64,000 nt of DNA from Bradyrhizobium retamae. GTDB taxonomy: Bacteria > Pseudomonadota > Alphaproteobacteria > Rhizobiales > Xanthobacteraceae. Where the stretch lies: assembly GCF_001440415.1 (NCBI RefSeq), contig NZ_LLYA01000024.1, positions 1 to 64,000 of the forward strand. Reading direction: 5' to 3'. The position numbers were made by a program, and so were the translations under genes. This document shows, piece after piece, positions 54,386 through 62,513 of this stretch (the stretch's first letter is position 1; each line of letters opens with the position of its first letter). Under the pieces are notes generated by a model. That model ran no database searches. It saw only the letters and a list, made by a program, of their open reading frames with translations, and was not told the origin of the DNA.

Positions 54386-55051
54386 ATGCTGCGCGTTGAC
54401 GTCACCAAGCAGCTCGGCGAATTCTCGCTTGAGGCTTCCTTCGAGAGCCAAGGCCGCGTCACCGGCCTGTTCGGCGCATCCGGCGCCGGCAAGACCTCGC
54501 TGATCAACATGATCGCAGGGCTGTTGCGGCCCGATCGTGGCATCATCGCACTCGACGATGAGACGCTCGATGATACATCCGCAGGCGTCCACGTGCCGCC
54601 GCATCGGCGACGGATCGGCTACGTGTTTCAGGACGCCCGGCTGCTTCCGCATCTCGACGTGCGGCAAAACCTCGACTACGGCCGGCGCATGAACCGTCTC
54701 GCGGCGGATCCCGCGCAATTCACGCGCATCACCGACCTGCTCGATATCGGCCATCTGCTCGATCGCCGTCCCGGAAAACTCTCCGGCGGCGAGCGCCAGC
54801 GCGTCGCGCTCGGCCGCGCGCTGTTATCGAAGCCGCGGCTATTGCTGCTGGACGAGCCGCTGGGATCGCTCGACGAAGGCCGCAAGGAGGAAATCCTGCC
54901 CTACCTGGTGCGGCTGCGCGACGAAGGCATCCCCATGGTTTATGTCAGCCACGACGCGGCCGAGCTGCGCCAGCTCGCGACGCAGATCGTGATGCTCAAG
55001 CGCGGCCGCGTCACCGCGCTCGGCGGCGTCAAGGTGCTGACACAAGCATGA
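54386..55051 (+). CDS. modC: Molybdate ABC transporter ATPase ModC, short form
   Basis: The 221-residue product is one ATPase domain: Walker [17 protein letters not shown]-loop [11 protein letters not shown], signature [18 protein letters not shown], Walker [16 protein letters not shown] and His switch [10 protein letters not shown]. The C-terminal TOBE/Mop regulatory domain (about 120 residues) of the usual 350-residue ModC is absent: the frame ends cleanly in a stop right after the ATPase, followed by a repeat. Feedback control by bound molybdate is therefore not expected. Confidence 0.94.
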   Translation: MLRVDVTKQLGEFSLEASFESQGRVTGLFGASGAGKTSLINMIAGLLRPDRGIIALDDETLDDTSAGVHVPPHRRRIGYVFQDARLLPHLDVRQNLDYGRRMNRLAADPAQFTRITDLLDIGHLLDRRPGKLSGGERQRVALGRALLSKPRLLLLDEPLGSLDEGRKEEILPYLVRLRDEGIPMVYVSHDAAELRQLATQIVMLKRGRVTALGGVKVLTQA

Positions 55052-55139
55052 TCCGGAAAAGTGGGCATCGGTTTTCCGAAAAAGATCATGCTCAAACAAA
55101 AGGGATAGAGCGGGATGACGAAAGTCATCTCGCTCTATC
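55049..55139. repeat. Rhizobial repeat and hairpin between modC and ilvD
   Basis: 55049-55096 is TGATCCGGAAAAGTGGGCAT followed by CGGTTTTCCGAAAAAGATCA, a common rhizobial palindrome. 55104-55139 is GATAGAGCGGGATGAC-GAAA-GTCATCTCGCTCTATC, a 16-bp stem with one G-T pair and a GAAA loop. Together they sit in the convergent modC/ilvD gap and begin inside the modC stop codon. The second hairpin can terminate both genes. Confidence 0.75.
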
Positions 55140-55141
55140 GC

Positions 55142-56986
55142 TCATTCCGGAACGATCCGCACCGCGCCGCGGGCCGCGCTCGTCGTCAGCGCGGCATAGG
55201 CCTTCAGCGCCATCGACACGTTGCGGCTGCGCTTCTTGGCGGGCTTCCAGGCGTCCGCCCCGCGGGCCAGCATGGCTTCGCGCCGCTTCGCCAGCGTGGC
55301 GTCATCCACCACGAGGCTGATCGAGCGCGCGGGGATGTCGATCTTGATCAGGTCGCCGTCTGCCGCGAGGCCGATCAGGCCGCCCTCAGCCGCTTCCGGC
55401 GAAACGTGTCCGATCGACAGGCCCGAGGAGCCGCCGGAGAACCGGCCATCGGTGATCAGCGCGCAGACCTTTCCGAGGCCCTTCGATTTCAGATAGCTGG
55501 TCGGATACAGCATCTCCTGCATGCCGGGACCGCCGCGGGGCCCCTCATAGCGAACCACGACGACGTCCCCGGCCTTGATCTTGCCGCCCAAAATACCTTC
55601 GACCGCGGCATCCTGGCTTTCAAAAATCCGCGCCGGTCCTTCGAACTTCAAAATGCTCTCGTCGACGCCCGCCGTCTTCACGATACAGCCGTCGAGCGCG
55701 AGGTTGCCCGAGAGCACCGCGAGGCCACCGTCCTTGGAGAACGCATGCGCGGCGTCACGGATGCAGCCCGTGGCGCGGTCGGTATCGAGTTCCTCGAACC
55801 GGCGCTCCTGGCTGAAGGCGACCTGCGTCGGCACATTGCCCGGCGCCGCCGTGAAGAACTTGCGGACGCTTTCGCTCTTCGTCTGCTTGATATCCCAGCG
55901 GCACAGCGCGTCTTCCAGCGTCTTGGAGTGAACCATCGGAAGGCCGCGGTTGAGCAGCCCGGCGCGATCGAGTTCGCCGAGGATGGCCATCACGCCGCCG
56001 GCGCGGTGCACGTCTTCCAGATGCACGTCCGCCACCGACGGCGCGACCTTGCACAGCACCGGCACCCGCCGCGACAGCCGGTCGATGTCCTGCATCGTGA
56101 ACGGCACCTTGCCCTCGTAAGCCGCCGCCAGCAAATGCAGCACGGTGTTGGTCGAGCCGCCCATGGCAATGTCGAGCGTCATCGCATTCTCGAACGCCTT
56201 GAAGTTGGCAATCGCCCGCGGCAACGCGGTTTCGTCCTCCTGCTCGTAATATCGCCGCGCCAGGTCGACGATCAGGTGCCCGGCCTCGACGAACAATCCC
56301 CTGCGGTCGGCATGCGTCGCCAGCACCGAGCCGTTACCCGGCAGCGCCAAGCCAAGCGCCTCGGTCAGGCAGTTCATGGAATTGGCGGTAAACATGCCCG
56401 AACACGATCCGCATGTCGGACAGGCCGAGCGCTCGATCACTTCCACGTCCGCATCGCTGACATTGCTGTCGGCGGCTGCGACCATGGCATCGATCAGGTC
56501 GACCGCGCGGACCTTGCCCTTGAGGTTGATCTTGCCGGATTCCATCGGACCGCCCGAGACGAACACGGTCGGGATGTTGATGCGCAGCGCCGCCATCAGC
56601 ATGCCGGGCGTGATCTTGTCGCAGTTGGAGATACAGACCATCGCGTCGGCGCAATGCGCGTTGACCATGTATTCGACGCTGTCGGCGATGATTTCGCGCG
56701 ACGGCAGGCTGTAGAGCATGCCGTCATGGCCCATCGCGATGCCGTCGTCGACCGCGATGGTGTTGAACTCCTTGGCGACGCCGCCCGCCTTCTCGATTTC
56801 GCGCGCGACGAGCTGGCCGAGGTCCTTCAGGTGCACGTGGCCAGGCACGAACTGGGTGAAGGAGTTGACCACCGCAATGATCGGCTTGCCAAAGTCCTCG
56901 TTCTTCATGCCGGTGGCGCGCCAGAGGCCGCGGGCGCCCGCCATGTTGCGGCCGTGGGTCGTGGTTCGGGAACGATAGGCGGGCAT
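55142..56986 (-). CDS. ilvD: Dihydroxy-acid dehydratase
   Basis: Fe-S enzyme of valine, leucine and isoleucine synthesis. The 614-residue product starts [20 protein letters not shown] and has the cluster Cys motifs [15 protein letters not shown] and [19 protein letters not shown], and the C-terminal signature [20 protein letters not shown] then SPEA. Length is standard. On the minus strand it is downstream of, but 137 bp away from, the CoA-transferase gene. Confidence 0.97.
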   Translation of the reverse strand: MPAYRSRTTTHGRNMAGARGLWRATGMKNEDFGKPIIAVVNSFTQFVPGHVHLKDLGQLVAREIEKAGGVAKEFNTIAVDDGIAMGHDGMLYSLPSREIIADSVEYMVNAHCADAMVCISNCDKITPGMLMAALRINIPTVFVSGGPMESGKINLKGKVRAVDLIDAMVAAADSNVSDADVEVIERSACPTCGSCSGMFTANSMNCLTEALGLALPGNGSVLATHADRRGLFVEAGHLIVDLARRYYEQEDETALPRAIANFKAFENAMTLDIAMGGSTNTVLHLLAAAYEGKVPFTMQDIDRLSRRVPVLCKVAPSVADVHLEDVHRAGGVMAILGELDRAGLLNRGLPMVHSKTLEDALCRWDIKQTKSESVRKFFTAAPGNVPTQVAFSQERRFEELDTDRATGCIRDAAHAFSKDGGLAVLSGNLALDGCIVKTAGVDESILKFEGPARIFESQDAAVEGILGGKIKAGDVVVVRYEGPRGGPGMQEMLYPTSYLKSKGLGKVCALITDGRFSGGSSGLSIGHVSPEAAEGGLIGLAADGDLIKIDIPARSISLVVDDATLAKRREAMLARGADAWKPAKKRSRNVSMALKAYAALTTSAARGAVRIVPE

Positions 56987-57122
56987 GATCTATCCTTCTT
57001 GGATCGGGAAAGGCGTCTTTTAGACGGTAAGCCCGGCCGCTTAAAGCGGCTTGGTGCAGGGTCGCCATGCGCAGGCATGCTCAAAACGGGACAGGAGCCA
57101 GACGCCCCTGCCCCGGCTACCG

Positions 57123-58316
57123 CTAGACGATCTCGCCCGCGCGCAGTTCCGCGATCGCCTTCGTGTCATAGCCGAGCGAGGCCAGCACCTCGTCGGTGTG
57201 GGCGCCGAGCGCGGGCGCCATGCGGTCCAGCCTTCCGCCGCCATGGGCGAGCTGAAAGCCGCTGCCGGCGAAGCGCAGTTGGCCATAGGGCGTATCGATC
57301 TCCTGAATGGCGCCGCGCGCGGCGATCTGCGGGTGGTCGATCACCTCCTCGATCTTCCAGATGCTGGCACAGGGCGCGCCTGCGGCTTCCAGGAGCTTTT
57401 CCCACTCGCGCGGCTCCTTCCTGGACAGCGCCTCCTCGATGATGGCCCGCAGCGCCGGCTCGTTTTCCTGACGGGCAAACCAGTCGGCAAAGCGGGAATC
57501 CTCAAGCGCATCGGCGCGGCCGAGCGCGGTCATCAAGGCGCGGTATTGCTTTTCGCTGTTGACGGCGAGCAGCAGATATCCGTCGCCGGCCTTGAACAGG
57601 TTGGCGGTGGGTCTTCGGCTCACGGCCTGATTGCCGGAAAGCTGCTGACGGTGGCCGGCGACCGAATAGTCCGCCACCTGTCCGGACAGAAACGCCAGCG
57701 TCGCCTCCAGCATCGAGACGTCGACCAACTGGCCCTTGCCGGTATGGGTGCGCTGGAACAGCGCGCTCGACACGCCAAAGGCTGCGGTCGCGCCGGACAG
57801 CACGTCGCAAACCGCGAAGCCCGCCCGCGTCGGCCCGGTCTCGGGATGGCCGGTGATCGACATGATGCCGGATAGCGCCTGGACCTTGCCGTCATAGCCG
57901 GCGCCCAGCCGCTCCGGCCCGGTCTGGCCGAAGCCGGAAATGGCGCAATAGATCAGCCGCGGGTTGATCTCAGACAGCGCGGCATAGCCGATGCCGAGCT
58001 TATCCATCACGCCGGGACGAAAATTCTCCATCACCACGTCGGCCTGGGCGGCGAGCTGCTTGGCGATGGCAATCGCTTCCGGCTTCGAGAGGTCGAGTGT
58101 CAGGCTGCGCTTGTTGCCGTTGATCGCCTGCCAGCCCGGCGCGAGGCCGCGCTCGGCCCATTCGCGACTCAGCGGCGTGCGGCGCATGTCCTCGCCCTCG
58201 CGCCGCTCCACCTTGATGACGTCGGCCCCGAGCAGCGCGAGCTGGTAACTCGCATAGGGGCCAGCCAGCACCTGCGTGAAGTCGAGAATCTTCACGCCTT
58301 CGAACGGTCGGGTCAA
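57123..58316 (-). CDS. Class III CoA-transferase (CaiB/BaiF/formyl-CoA transferase family)
   Basis: A 397-residue family III CoA-transferase: MTRPFEGVKILDFTQVLAGP, then YASYQLALLGADVIKVER and GDDMRR-like GEDMRRTPLS, the conserved ADVVMENFRPGVMDKLGIGY, and the catalytic Asp position in GKGQLVDVSMLEATLAFLSG. The CoA donor and acceptor acids cannot be told. It lies 55 bp downstream of a GrdB-like gene on the same strand, so they may be co-expressed. Confidence 0.93.
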   Translation of the reverse strand: MTRPFEGVKILDFTQVLAGPYASYQLALLGADVIKVERREGEDMRRTPLSREWAERGLAPGWQAINGNKRSLTLDLSKPEAIAIAKQLAAQADVVMENFRPGVMDKLGIGYAALSEINPRLIYCAISGFGQTGPERLGAGYDGKVQALSGIMSITGHPETGPTRAGFAVCDVLSGATAAFGVSSALFQRTHTGKGQLVDVSMLEATLAFLSGQVADYSVAGHRQQLSGNQAVSRRPTANLFKAGDGYLLLAVNSEKQYRALMTALGRADALEDSRFADWFARQENEPALRAIIEEALSRKEPREWEKLLEAAGAPCASIWKIEEVIDHPQIAARGAIQEIDTPYGQLRFAGSGFQLAHGGGRLDRMAPALGAHTDEVLASLGYDTKAIAELRAGEIV

Positions 58317-58371
58317 AGGAGCATCCTCCTAACGGCTCGTCGCTTTTTTGTCTTCGCGGCGGCTGGCATCG

Positions 58372-59301
58372 TCAGGCCGCACGGTTGCCGCGCGCGATTT
58401 CCTTCTGCTTGTCGAACTCGGCGCGGCGGCGCGCCAACTCTTCCGGGCTCATCTGCGAGATGTTGTTGTAGTCGAGCTTCCAGGAAGCATCCTCGCTCCA
58501 GCGTAGCGGCGACTGCATCGTGGTGCGCGCGCCGGGCGCAGATTCGAGTAGCCGCAGCGCCAGTTCGAGCGTCAGCGCCTGCGACTCCAAATCATGTGGC
58601 TTGCCGGCGGAATTGCCGAGCGGGAAGTCCGAAAACAGGAAACGCGGCACCGCCGCGTATTCGACAATATCCTTGGCGCAGCCCATCACCACGGTGGCGA
58701 TGCCGTTGGCTTCGAGGTGACGCGCGACCAGCGCCGAGGTCTGATGGCAGACCGGGCAGTTCGGCACGATCACGGCGGCATCGACCTTGTCGGCGAGGCA
58801 GCGGGCGAGGATATCGGGCGCGTCGACGTCGATGGTGACGCGGTGGCTGCGATTGGTCGGCGCCCCGAAGAAGCGCGGCGCGACCTCGCCGATCCGCCCC
58901 GCGGCCTTGGCTTTCAGAAGCTGCGGTAGCGGAAACCAGGTGCCGCTGTCGGTGGCCGTGGTGTGCTTGCGGTCGTAGCCGATATGCGAGATACGCAAAT
59001 CGTGATCTTTCGAAGTGTCGCCGTCATAGACCTGGTAGAACTTGGCGCTGCCGTTGTACGCCGCGCCCGGTCCCTGATCGCCCTTGGTGGGATCATATTG
59101 GGCGGCCGTGGTGACAATGGTGACGCGCGATTGCGCGAGCGGCTTTTTCAGCGGCTGGAACGGCGCGTCGACATAATGCGCCCAACGGTAGGGCGTGGTG
59201 TAGCCAATCGCCGCGTAGTAGTCGCGGGTCCGCTGCATATAGGGAACGGGAGAATCATAATCGGGTGCAAAGCCGAGTGGGTCGTCAGAGGGGCCGGACA
59301 T
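58372..59301 (-). CDS. GrdB-like (glycine/sarcosine/betaine reductase B family) protein, Cys form
   Basis: From the ATG at 59301 the product is 309 residues. It resembles the selenoprotein B family of clostridial glycine and D-proline reductases: RVTIVTTAAQYDPTKGDQGP, HDLRISHIGYDRKHTTATDS, VDAAVIVPNCPVCHQTSALV and VARHLEANGIATVVMGCAKD. No in-frame TGA occurs; the candidate redox motif is CPVC, so it works without selenocysteine if it is a reductase. GrdA/GrdC partners are absent. Function in this organism is unknown; a role linked to the following CoA-transferase is possible. Confidence 0.78.
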   Translation of the reverse strand: MSGPSDDPLGFAPDYDSPVPYMQRTRDYYAAIGYTTPYRWAHYVDAPFQPLKKPLAQSRVTIVTTAAQYDPTKGDQGPGAAYNGSAKFYQVYDGDTSKDHDLRISHIGYDRKHTTATDSGTWFPLPQLLKAKAAGRIGEVAPRFFGAPTNRSHRVTIDVDAPDILARCLADKVDAAVIVPNCPVCHQTSALVARHLEANGIATVVMGCAKDIVEYAAVPRFLFSDFPLGNSAGKPHDLESQALTLELALRLLESAPGARTTMQSPLRWSEDASWKLDYNNISQMSPEELARRRAEFDKQKEIARGNRAA

Positions 59302-59484
59302 TGTTGTGTCTCTCCTGCGTTTCCACCGTGCGGCCGTGAAGCGGCCTTGCCCCACAGGCTAATGATACCCGGTTCATTCCTCAACCGCGGATATTGCATC
59401 AGACCTGCGCAGGATCGCGATTCCTGACCGCACGAGCGAAGGCGGGATGCCACTAAACGCTTGCTGCGTGCGGTAGGTCACACG

Positions 59485-59498
59485 TGAACGCGCGTTCA
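59485..59498. promoter_or_regulatory. Perfect palindrome TGAACGCGCGTTCA
   Basis: A 14-bp perfect palindrome 80 bp upstream of the His-rich secreted gene and on the side of the divergent GrdB-like gene (start 59301). TGAAC...GTTCA palindromes are typical of TetR-type operators. No tetR gene is adjacent. Confidence 0.4.
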
Positions 59499-59578
59499 TG
59501 AAAATCCCTCGAACTTTCTCCGCCCCGGGCACGTCTCACAGGCATATCAGGCAATCATGCCTGGAGCGGAGAACAGAA

Positions 59579-59848
59579 ATGTTTCGTAAGATTACCCTCG
59601 CTGCCGTCGCCGCCATTGCCATGACCGCGGCTGCGGTCGCACCGGCATCCGCCGGCGGCAAGCATGGTGGCCATCACGGCCATGGTCACCACGGCCATGG
59701 TCATCATGGGCATGGACATCATGGGCATGGTCACTGGGGCCATCGCCACTTTGGAACGTCGTTCTATGTTGGCGGAAGCTGCTACAAGACCATCTTCACC
59801 AAGTATGGTCCGCGTACCGTGTATGTCTGCGCTCCCTACATCTATTGA
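59579..59848 (+). CDS. Small secreted His/Gly-rich protein
   Basis: An 89-residue protein: signal peptide MFRKITLAAVAAIAMTAAAV then APASAG, followed by tandem HGHHGHG-type repeats (about residues 28-55), and a C-terminal part with two Cys (GGSCYKTIF, VYVCAPYIY) that could form a disulphide. The His repeats suggest binding of Ni, Cu or Zn, by inference. An earlier ATG at 59498 lies in the operator-like palindrome and is rejected. A terminator follows. Confidence 0.8.
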   Translation: MFRKITLAAVAAIAMTAAAVAPASAGGKHGGHHGHGHHGHGHHGHGHHGHGHWGHRHFGTSFYVGGSCYKTIFTKYGPRTVYVCAPYIY

Positions 59849-59868
59849 GCGCGTATAGCACGTGACGG

Positions 59869-59899
59869 GAAGGCCTCAGCCGACGGCTGGGGCCTTTCT
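59869..59899 (+). terminator. Rho-independent terminator
   Basis: GAAGGCCTCAGCC-GAC-GGCTGGGGCCTTTCTCTT: about 11-bp stem, short loop and a T-rich tail, 20 bp after the His-rich gene. It ends 3 bp before the convergent LysR stop. Confidence 0.8.
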
Positions 59900-59901
59900 C
59901 T

Positions 59902-60792
59902 TCATCGCAATGCCTTCCTTGCAGACCTGGCCCGTTGCTTCGCCAGCAGATCACGCAGCGCGTGCACCTTTGGCGAATCGGCGCCCTTACGCCAGATCAG
60001 GTAGGTGTCGGCGCGGTTCTCGCCCGGCGGTAAGCGATGGACCTTCAGCCGCCGGCTTTCTGGAAACGTCGTCAGCACGCTTCTCGGCAGCAGGGCAACA
60101 CCCATACCGGCAACGACACACCCAAGCATCGCATGATAGGAACCCAGTTCGATGGTGCGCTCCGGCATCTGATTTCGAAGCGCATACCAATCTTCCAGCC
60201 GTTTGCGATGCGGACAGCCATGCTCGAAGGCAAGGATAGTCCTCGGAAAGTACGCGTTCTTACCTTTGCCGATCGCCGGGGTGTCGGCGGCGGAGACGAT
60301 CACCGGCTCTTCCTCGAACACGGCAACCTTTTCGAACAGCGCCTCGGCAATCGGCAAGGTCACCAGCGCCGCATCGAGCTCATTGGCCAGAAGCGCCTTC
60401 GAAAGCGCCGTGGGATTCCCGGTGCGGAGTTCGAGCACCACGTCCGGATAAAGGCGATGATACTCGTTCACCGGCCCGGGCAAGCGGACCGCGGCGGTGC
60501 TCTCCATGGCGCCGAGACGGAAGACTCCGCGCGGCCTCGGATCCTGAACCGCGTTACGCGCCTCGCCGGCGAGCGCGAGCAGCCGGTCCGCGTAGTCCAG
60601 CAATACCCGTCCCGCCGGTGACAGATGCAGGCGTTTTCCCTCGCGTATGAAAAGCGGAACATCGAGTTCCTCTTCGAGCTGGCGAATGCGCGTCGTCACG
60701 TTGGATTGAACCCGATACAGCCGTTGCGCCGCGCGAGTCACGCCACCCTCACGGACCACAGCGCTGAAGATCTTCAAATCGGACAGGTCCAT
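59902..60792 (-). CDS. LysR-family transcriptional regulator
   Basis: From the ATG at 60792 the product is 296 residues: LysR helix-turn-helix (MDLSDLKIFSAVVREGGVTR, AAQRLYRVQSNVTTRIRQLE) and an effector-binding domain with LVTLPIAEALFEKVAVFEEE and VGMGVALLPRSVL-like VVAGMGVALLPRSV. The longer frame to 60831 adds 13 residues but overlaps a palindrome that looks like its operator. It is divergent from the 60909 gene, the usual position of a LysR target. Confidence 0.92.
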   Translation of the reverse strand: MDLSDLKIFSAVVREGGVTRAAQRLYRVQSNVTTRIRQLEEELDVPLFIREGKRLHLSPAGRVLLDYADRLLALAGEARNAVQDPRPRGVFRLGAMESTAAVRLPGPVNEYHRLYPDVVLELRTGNPTALSKALLANELDAALVTLPIAEALFEKVAVFEEEPVIVSAADTPAIGKGKNAYFPRTILAFEHGCPHRKRLEDWYALRNQMPERTIELGSYHAMLGCVVAGMGVALLPRSVLTTFPESRRLKVHRLPPGENRADTYLIWRKGADSPKVHALRDLLAKQRARSARKALR

Positions 60793-60810
60793 ATATCTCT
60801 CCAGAAGATC

Positions 60811-60824
60811 ATAATGATCATTAT
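60811..60824. promoter_or_regulatory. Perfect palindrome ATAATGATCATTAT upstream of lysR
   Basis: A 14-bp perfect palindrome, AT rich in a GC-rich genome, 19 bp before the LysR start and about 85 bp before the divergent gene. It fits an autoregulatory LysR site. Confidence 0.5.
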
Positions 60825-60908
60825 TATTCATTTTATGTGATTACCGCCTCATCGTAAACCCATCGCACCTCATCGTTTCAGACGACGCAAGGACGAAGGA
60901 TCGAGTCC

Positions 60909-61127
60909 ATGACGCACACGATAAACCGGATCGAGACGAGCCCACCCGATATCAGCCGAATGTCGCCAGCCGATTTCCTCGCACTGAAGGATCGAATCAT
61001 TCGGGAAGCGCGGATTGCACGGTCGGCAGCTATTCACGCCGCGTTTGCACGAGTGATCACGGCAATCACCGCCCTCGCAACGTGCCGCCATACAGATGCC
61101 GCCGCGACAGTACGGCCAAGCTGCTGA
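60909..61127 (+). CDS. Small hypothetical protein
   Basis: A 72-residue product (MTHTINRIETSPPDISRMSP, then ADFLALKDRIIREARIARSA), helical and basic, with no signal peptide. ATG with GAAGGATCGAG upstream. It is the first gene after the divergent lysR and precedes the globin by 42 bp, so it may be part of the same transcript. No family recognised. Confidence 0.55.
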   Translation: MTHTINRIETSPPDISRMSPADFLALKDRIIREARIARSAAIHAAFARVITAITALATCRHTDAAATVRPSC

Positions 61128-61169
61128 TTTCATTCAATTGAGTTCACATTTTCTTGGAAGCACGAGCAT

Positions 61170-61598
61170 GTCGCCGGAAGACAAGGCAACAGTTAAAGTC
61201 ACCTGGGCAAAGGTCGTCCCATCGCCGACGTGGCGGCCACACTGTTTTACGAACGGCTGTTCACACTCGATCCTTTCTTGCAGCCGATGTTTGGTCGCAC
61301 GGATATGAAAGAGCAGCGCCGCAAGCTGCTGGCGGCCCTTGGCGCGGTCGTCAACGGCCTCGAAAACCTCGAACCGCTTATCCCTGTGCTTGAAAACCTC
61401 GGCCGGAACCACGCCCGCTATGGCGTGACCGATGCGCACTACGAGACGGTCGGCGCAGCACTACTTTGGACCCTCGAACAGGGCCTGAAGGAAGCCTGGA
61501 CGCCAACGGCGAAAGCTGCCTGGACGAAAGCCTATGGAACCGTTGCGGACGTGATGCGTAGGGCGGCTGCGACATCGGCCATGCCGGCCGTCGCCTGA
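61170..61598 (+). pseudogene. Single-domain bacterial globin, frameshifted
   Basis: Globin homologous to Vitreoscilla-type haemoglobins. The frame from ATG 61170 gives MSPEDKATVKVTWAKVV and then leaves frame at 61218-61220. In the next frame the sequence continues IADVAATLFYERLFTLDPFL and through GRNHARYGVTDAHYETVGAA (proximal His in NHARYGV) to a stop at 61598. One missing base in the CCC run would restore a 143-residue globin with V-V-P-I-A-D-V across the junction. Either a recent inactivating mutation or a sequencing error. DUF1330 follows after 21 bp. Confidence 0.85.
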
Positions 61599-61619
61599 AA
61601 ACGAACGTGGAGTTTGATC

Positions 61620-61907
61620 ATGCCCAAAGCCTACTGGATCGTGCGGGTAAGCGTTCGGCAACCCGAACGCTACCCGGACTATCTCGCCGCCGCGCAGCCG
61701 GCTTTCGAGAAATTCGGAGCGAAGTTCATCGTGCGCGGCGGCCCATTCGAGTTGATGGAGGGCCACGCGCGCGATCGTAACGTCGTCGTCGAATTCGCCG
61801 ATAGCGACACTGCGATGGCCTGCTACCGGAGCGCCGAGTACCAGAAAGCGAAAACGATCCGCCAACAATATGCGGACGCTGACTTCGTGGTCGTCGAAGG
61901 CGTCTGA
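61620..61907 (+). CDS. DUF1330 domain protein
   Basis: A 95-residue protein of the dimeric alpha-beta barrel type: KAYWIVRVSVRQPERYPDYL, ARDRNVVVEFADSDTAMACY and RSAEYQKAKTIR are the family marks. Function unknown. ATG 61620 with GTGGAG upstream; a TTG two codons earlier is possible. It lies directly after the globin and may be co-transcribed. Confidence 0.88.
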   Translation: MPKAYWIVRVSVRQPERYPDYLAAAQPAFEKFGAKFIVRGGPFELMEGHARDRNVVVEFADSDTAMACYRSAEYQKAKTIRQQYADADFVVVEGV

Positions 61908-61935
61908 GAGCTCCTGAGCACGCGAAACTGTGTGC

Positions 61936-62060
61936 TCAGCCCCCGCCACCGACGACCAGACATCGCAAGCTTGCGCGCGTCAGCGGCACGGCCTTTTCGT
62001 TATCCTCCGGCAACCGGAGCGCGTTGCGCTGCACGCGGAGCCTTTCATCGCTCCCCGTCC
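61936..62060 (-). pseudogene. Remnant of the 3' end of an antiporter gene
   Basis: On the minus strand this region encodes LRLPEDNEKAVPLT and ends in a TGA, against GLRLPEDEEKVVPLT in the antiporter whose stop is at 62514. DNA identity is also clear around the stop (TCAGCCCCCGCCACCGACGA versus TCAGACCCCCGCCACCGACG), with an internal deletion of about 19 bases. No 5' part is present. It is a degenerate duplicate; the dodecin gene lies between the two copies. Confidence 0.75.
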
Positions 62061-62226
62061 CAGCGCTCGTGATGGCAAGCCGCCGGGGACCGCAAAGTCA
62101 CGGCAGCAGGCAGAAAATCATGGAACTGAAGAGCGTGAGAACTCGTTCAGAATGGACACGCTCCTGATCGCATCAAAATTTTGAACAGGAGGATGCAGGC
62201 ACCAATCGCCGCAACGGAGGTTAGCA

Positions 62227-62454
62227 ATGCCGCATACCGCTGGAACGACGGATCACGTTTACAAGATCCTGGATCTCGCCGGATCGTCCGAAAAGAGCAT
62301 CGAGGATGCCATTCAGAACGCCATCACCCGCGCATCAAAAACCATTCGCGAATTGAAATGGTTCGAGGTGGTGCAGACCAGAGGCCATATCGAAAATGGG
62401 TCTGTTCGGCACTACCAGGTCACCTTGCGCGTTGGATTTACGCTGGAGGAGTAA
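62227..62454 (+). CDS. Dodecin (flavin-binding storage protein)
   Basis: A 75-residue dodecin: [20 protein letters not shown], then [20 protein letters not shown] with the flavin-stacking Trp (KWFEV), and [16 protein letters not shown]. Dodecins form hollow 12-mers that bind FMN, FAD or lumichrome. ATG 62227 has GGAGG 7 nt upstream. It sits between a remnant and the intact 3' end of the antiporter gene. Confidence 0.95.
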   Translation: MPHTAGTTDHVYKILDLAGSSEKSIEDAIQNAITRASKTIRELKWFEVVQTRGHIENGSVRHYQVTLRVGFTLEE

Positions 62455-62513
62455 TTTCCGGACGAAGTGGTCGCACCAGCGGTTGCGGACTCGGCGGAGC
62501 GGCGTAGCAAGAA

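Noticed and set aside
59640..59740. Short tandem repeats that could suggest a CRISPR-like array
   Set aside because: The repeats encode HGHHGHG in frame and have no spacers.
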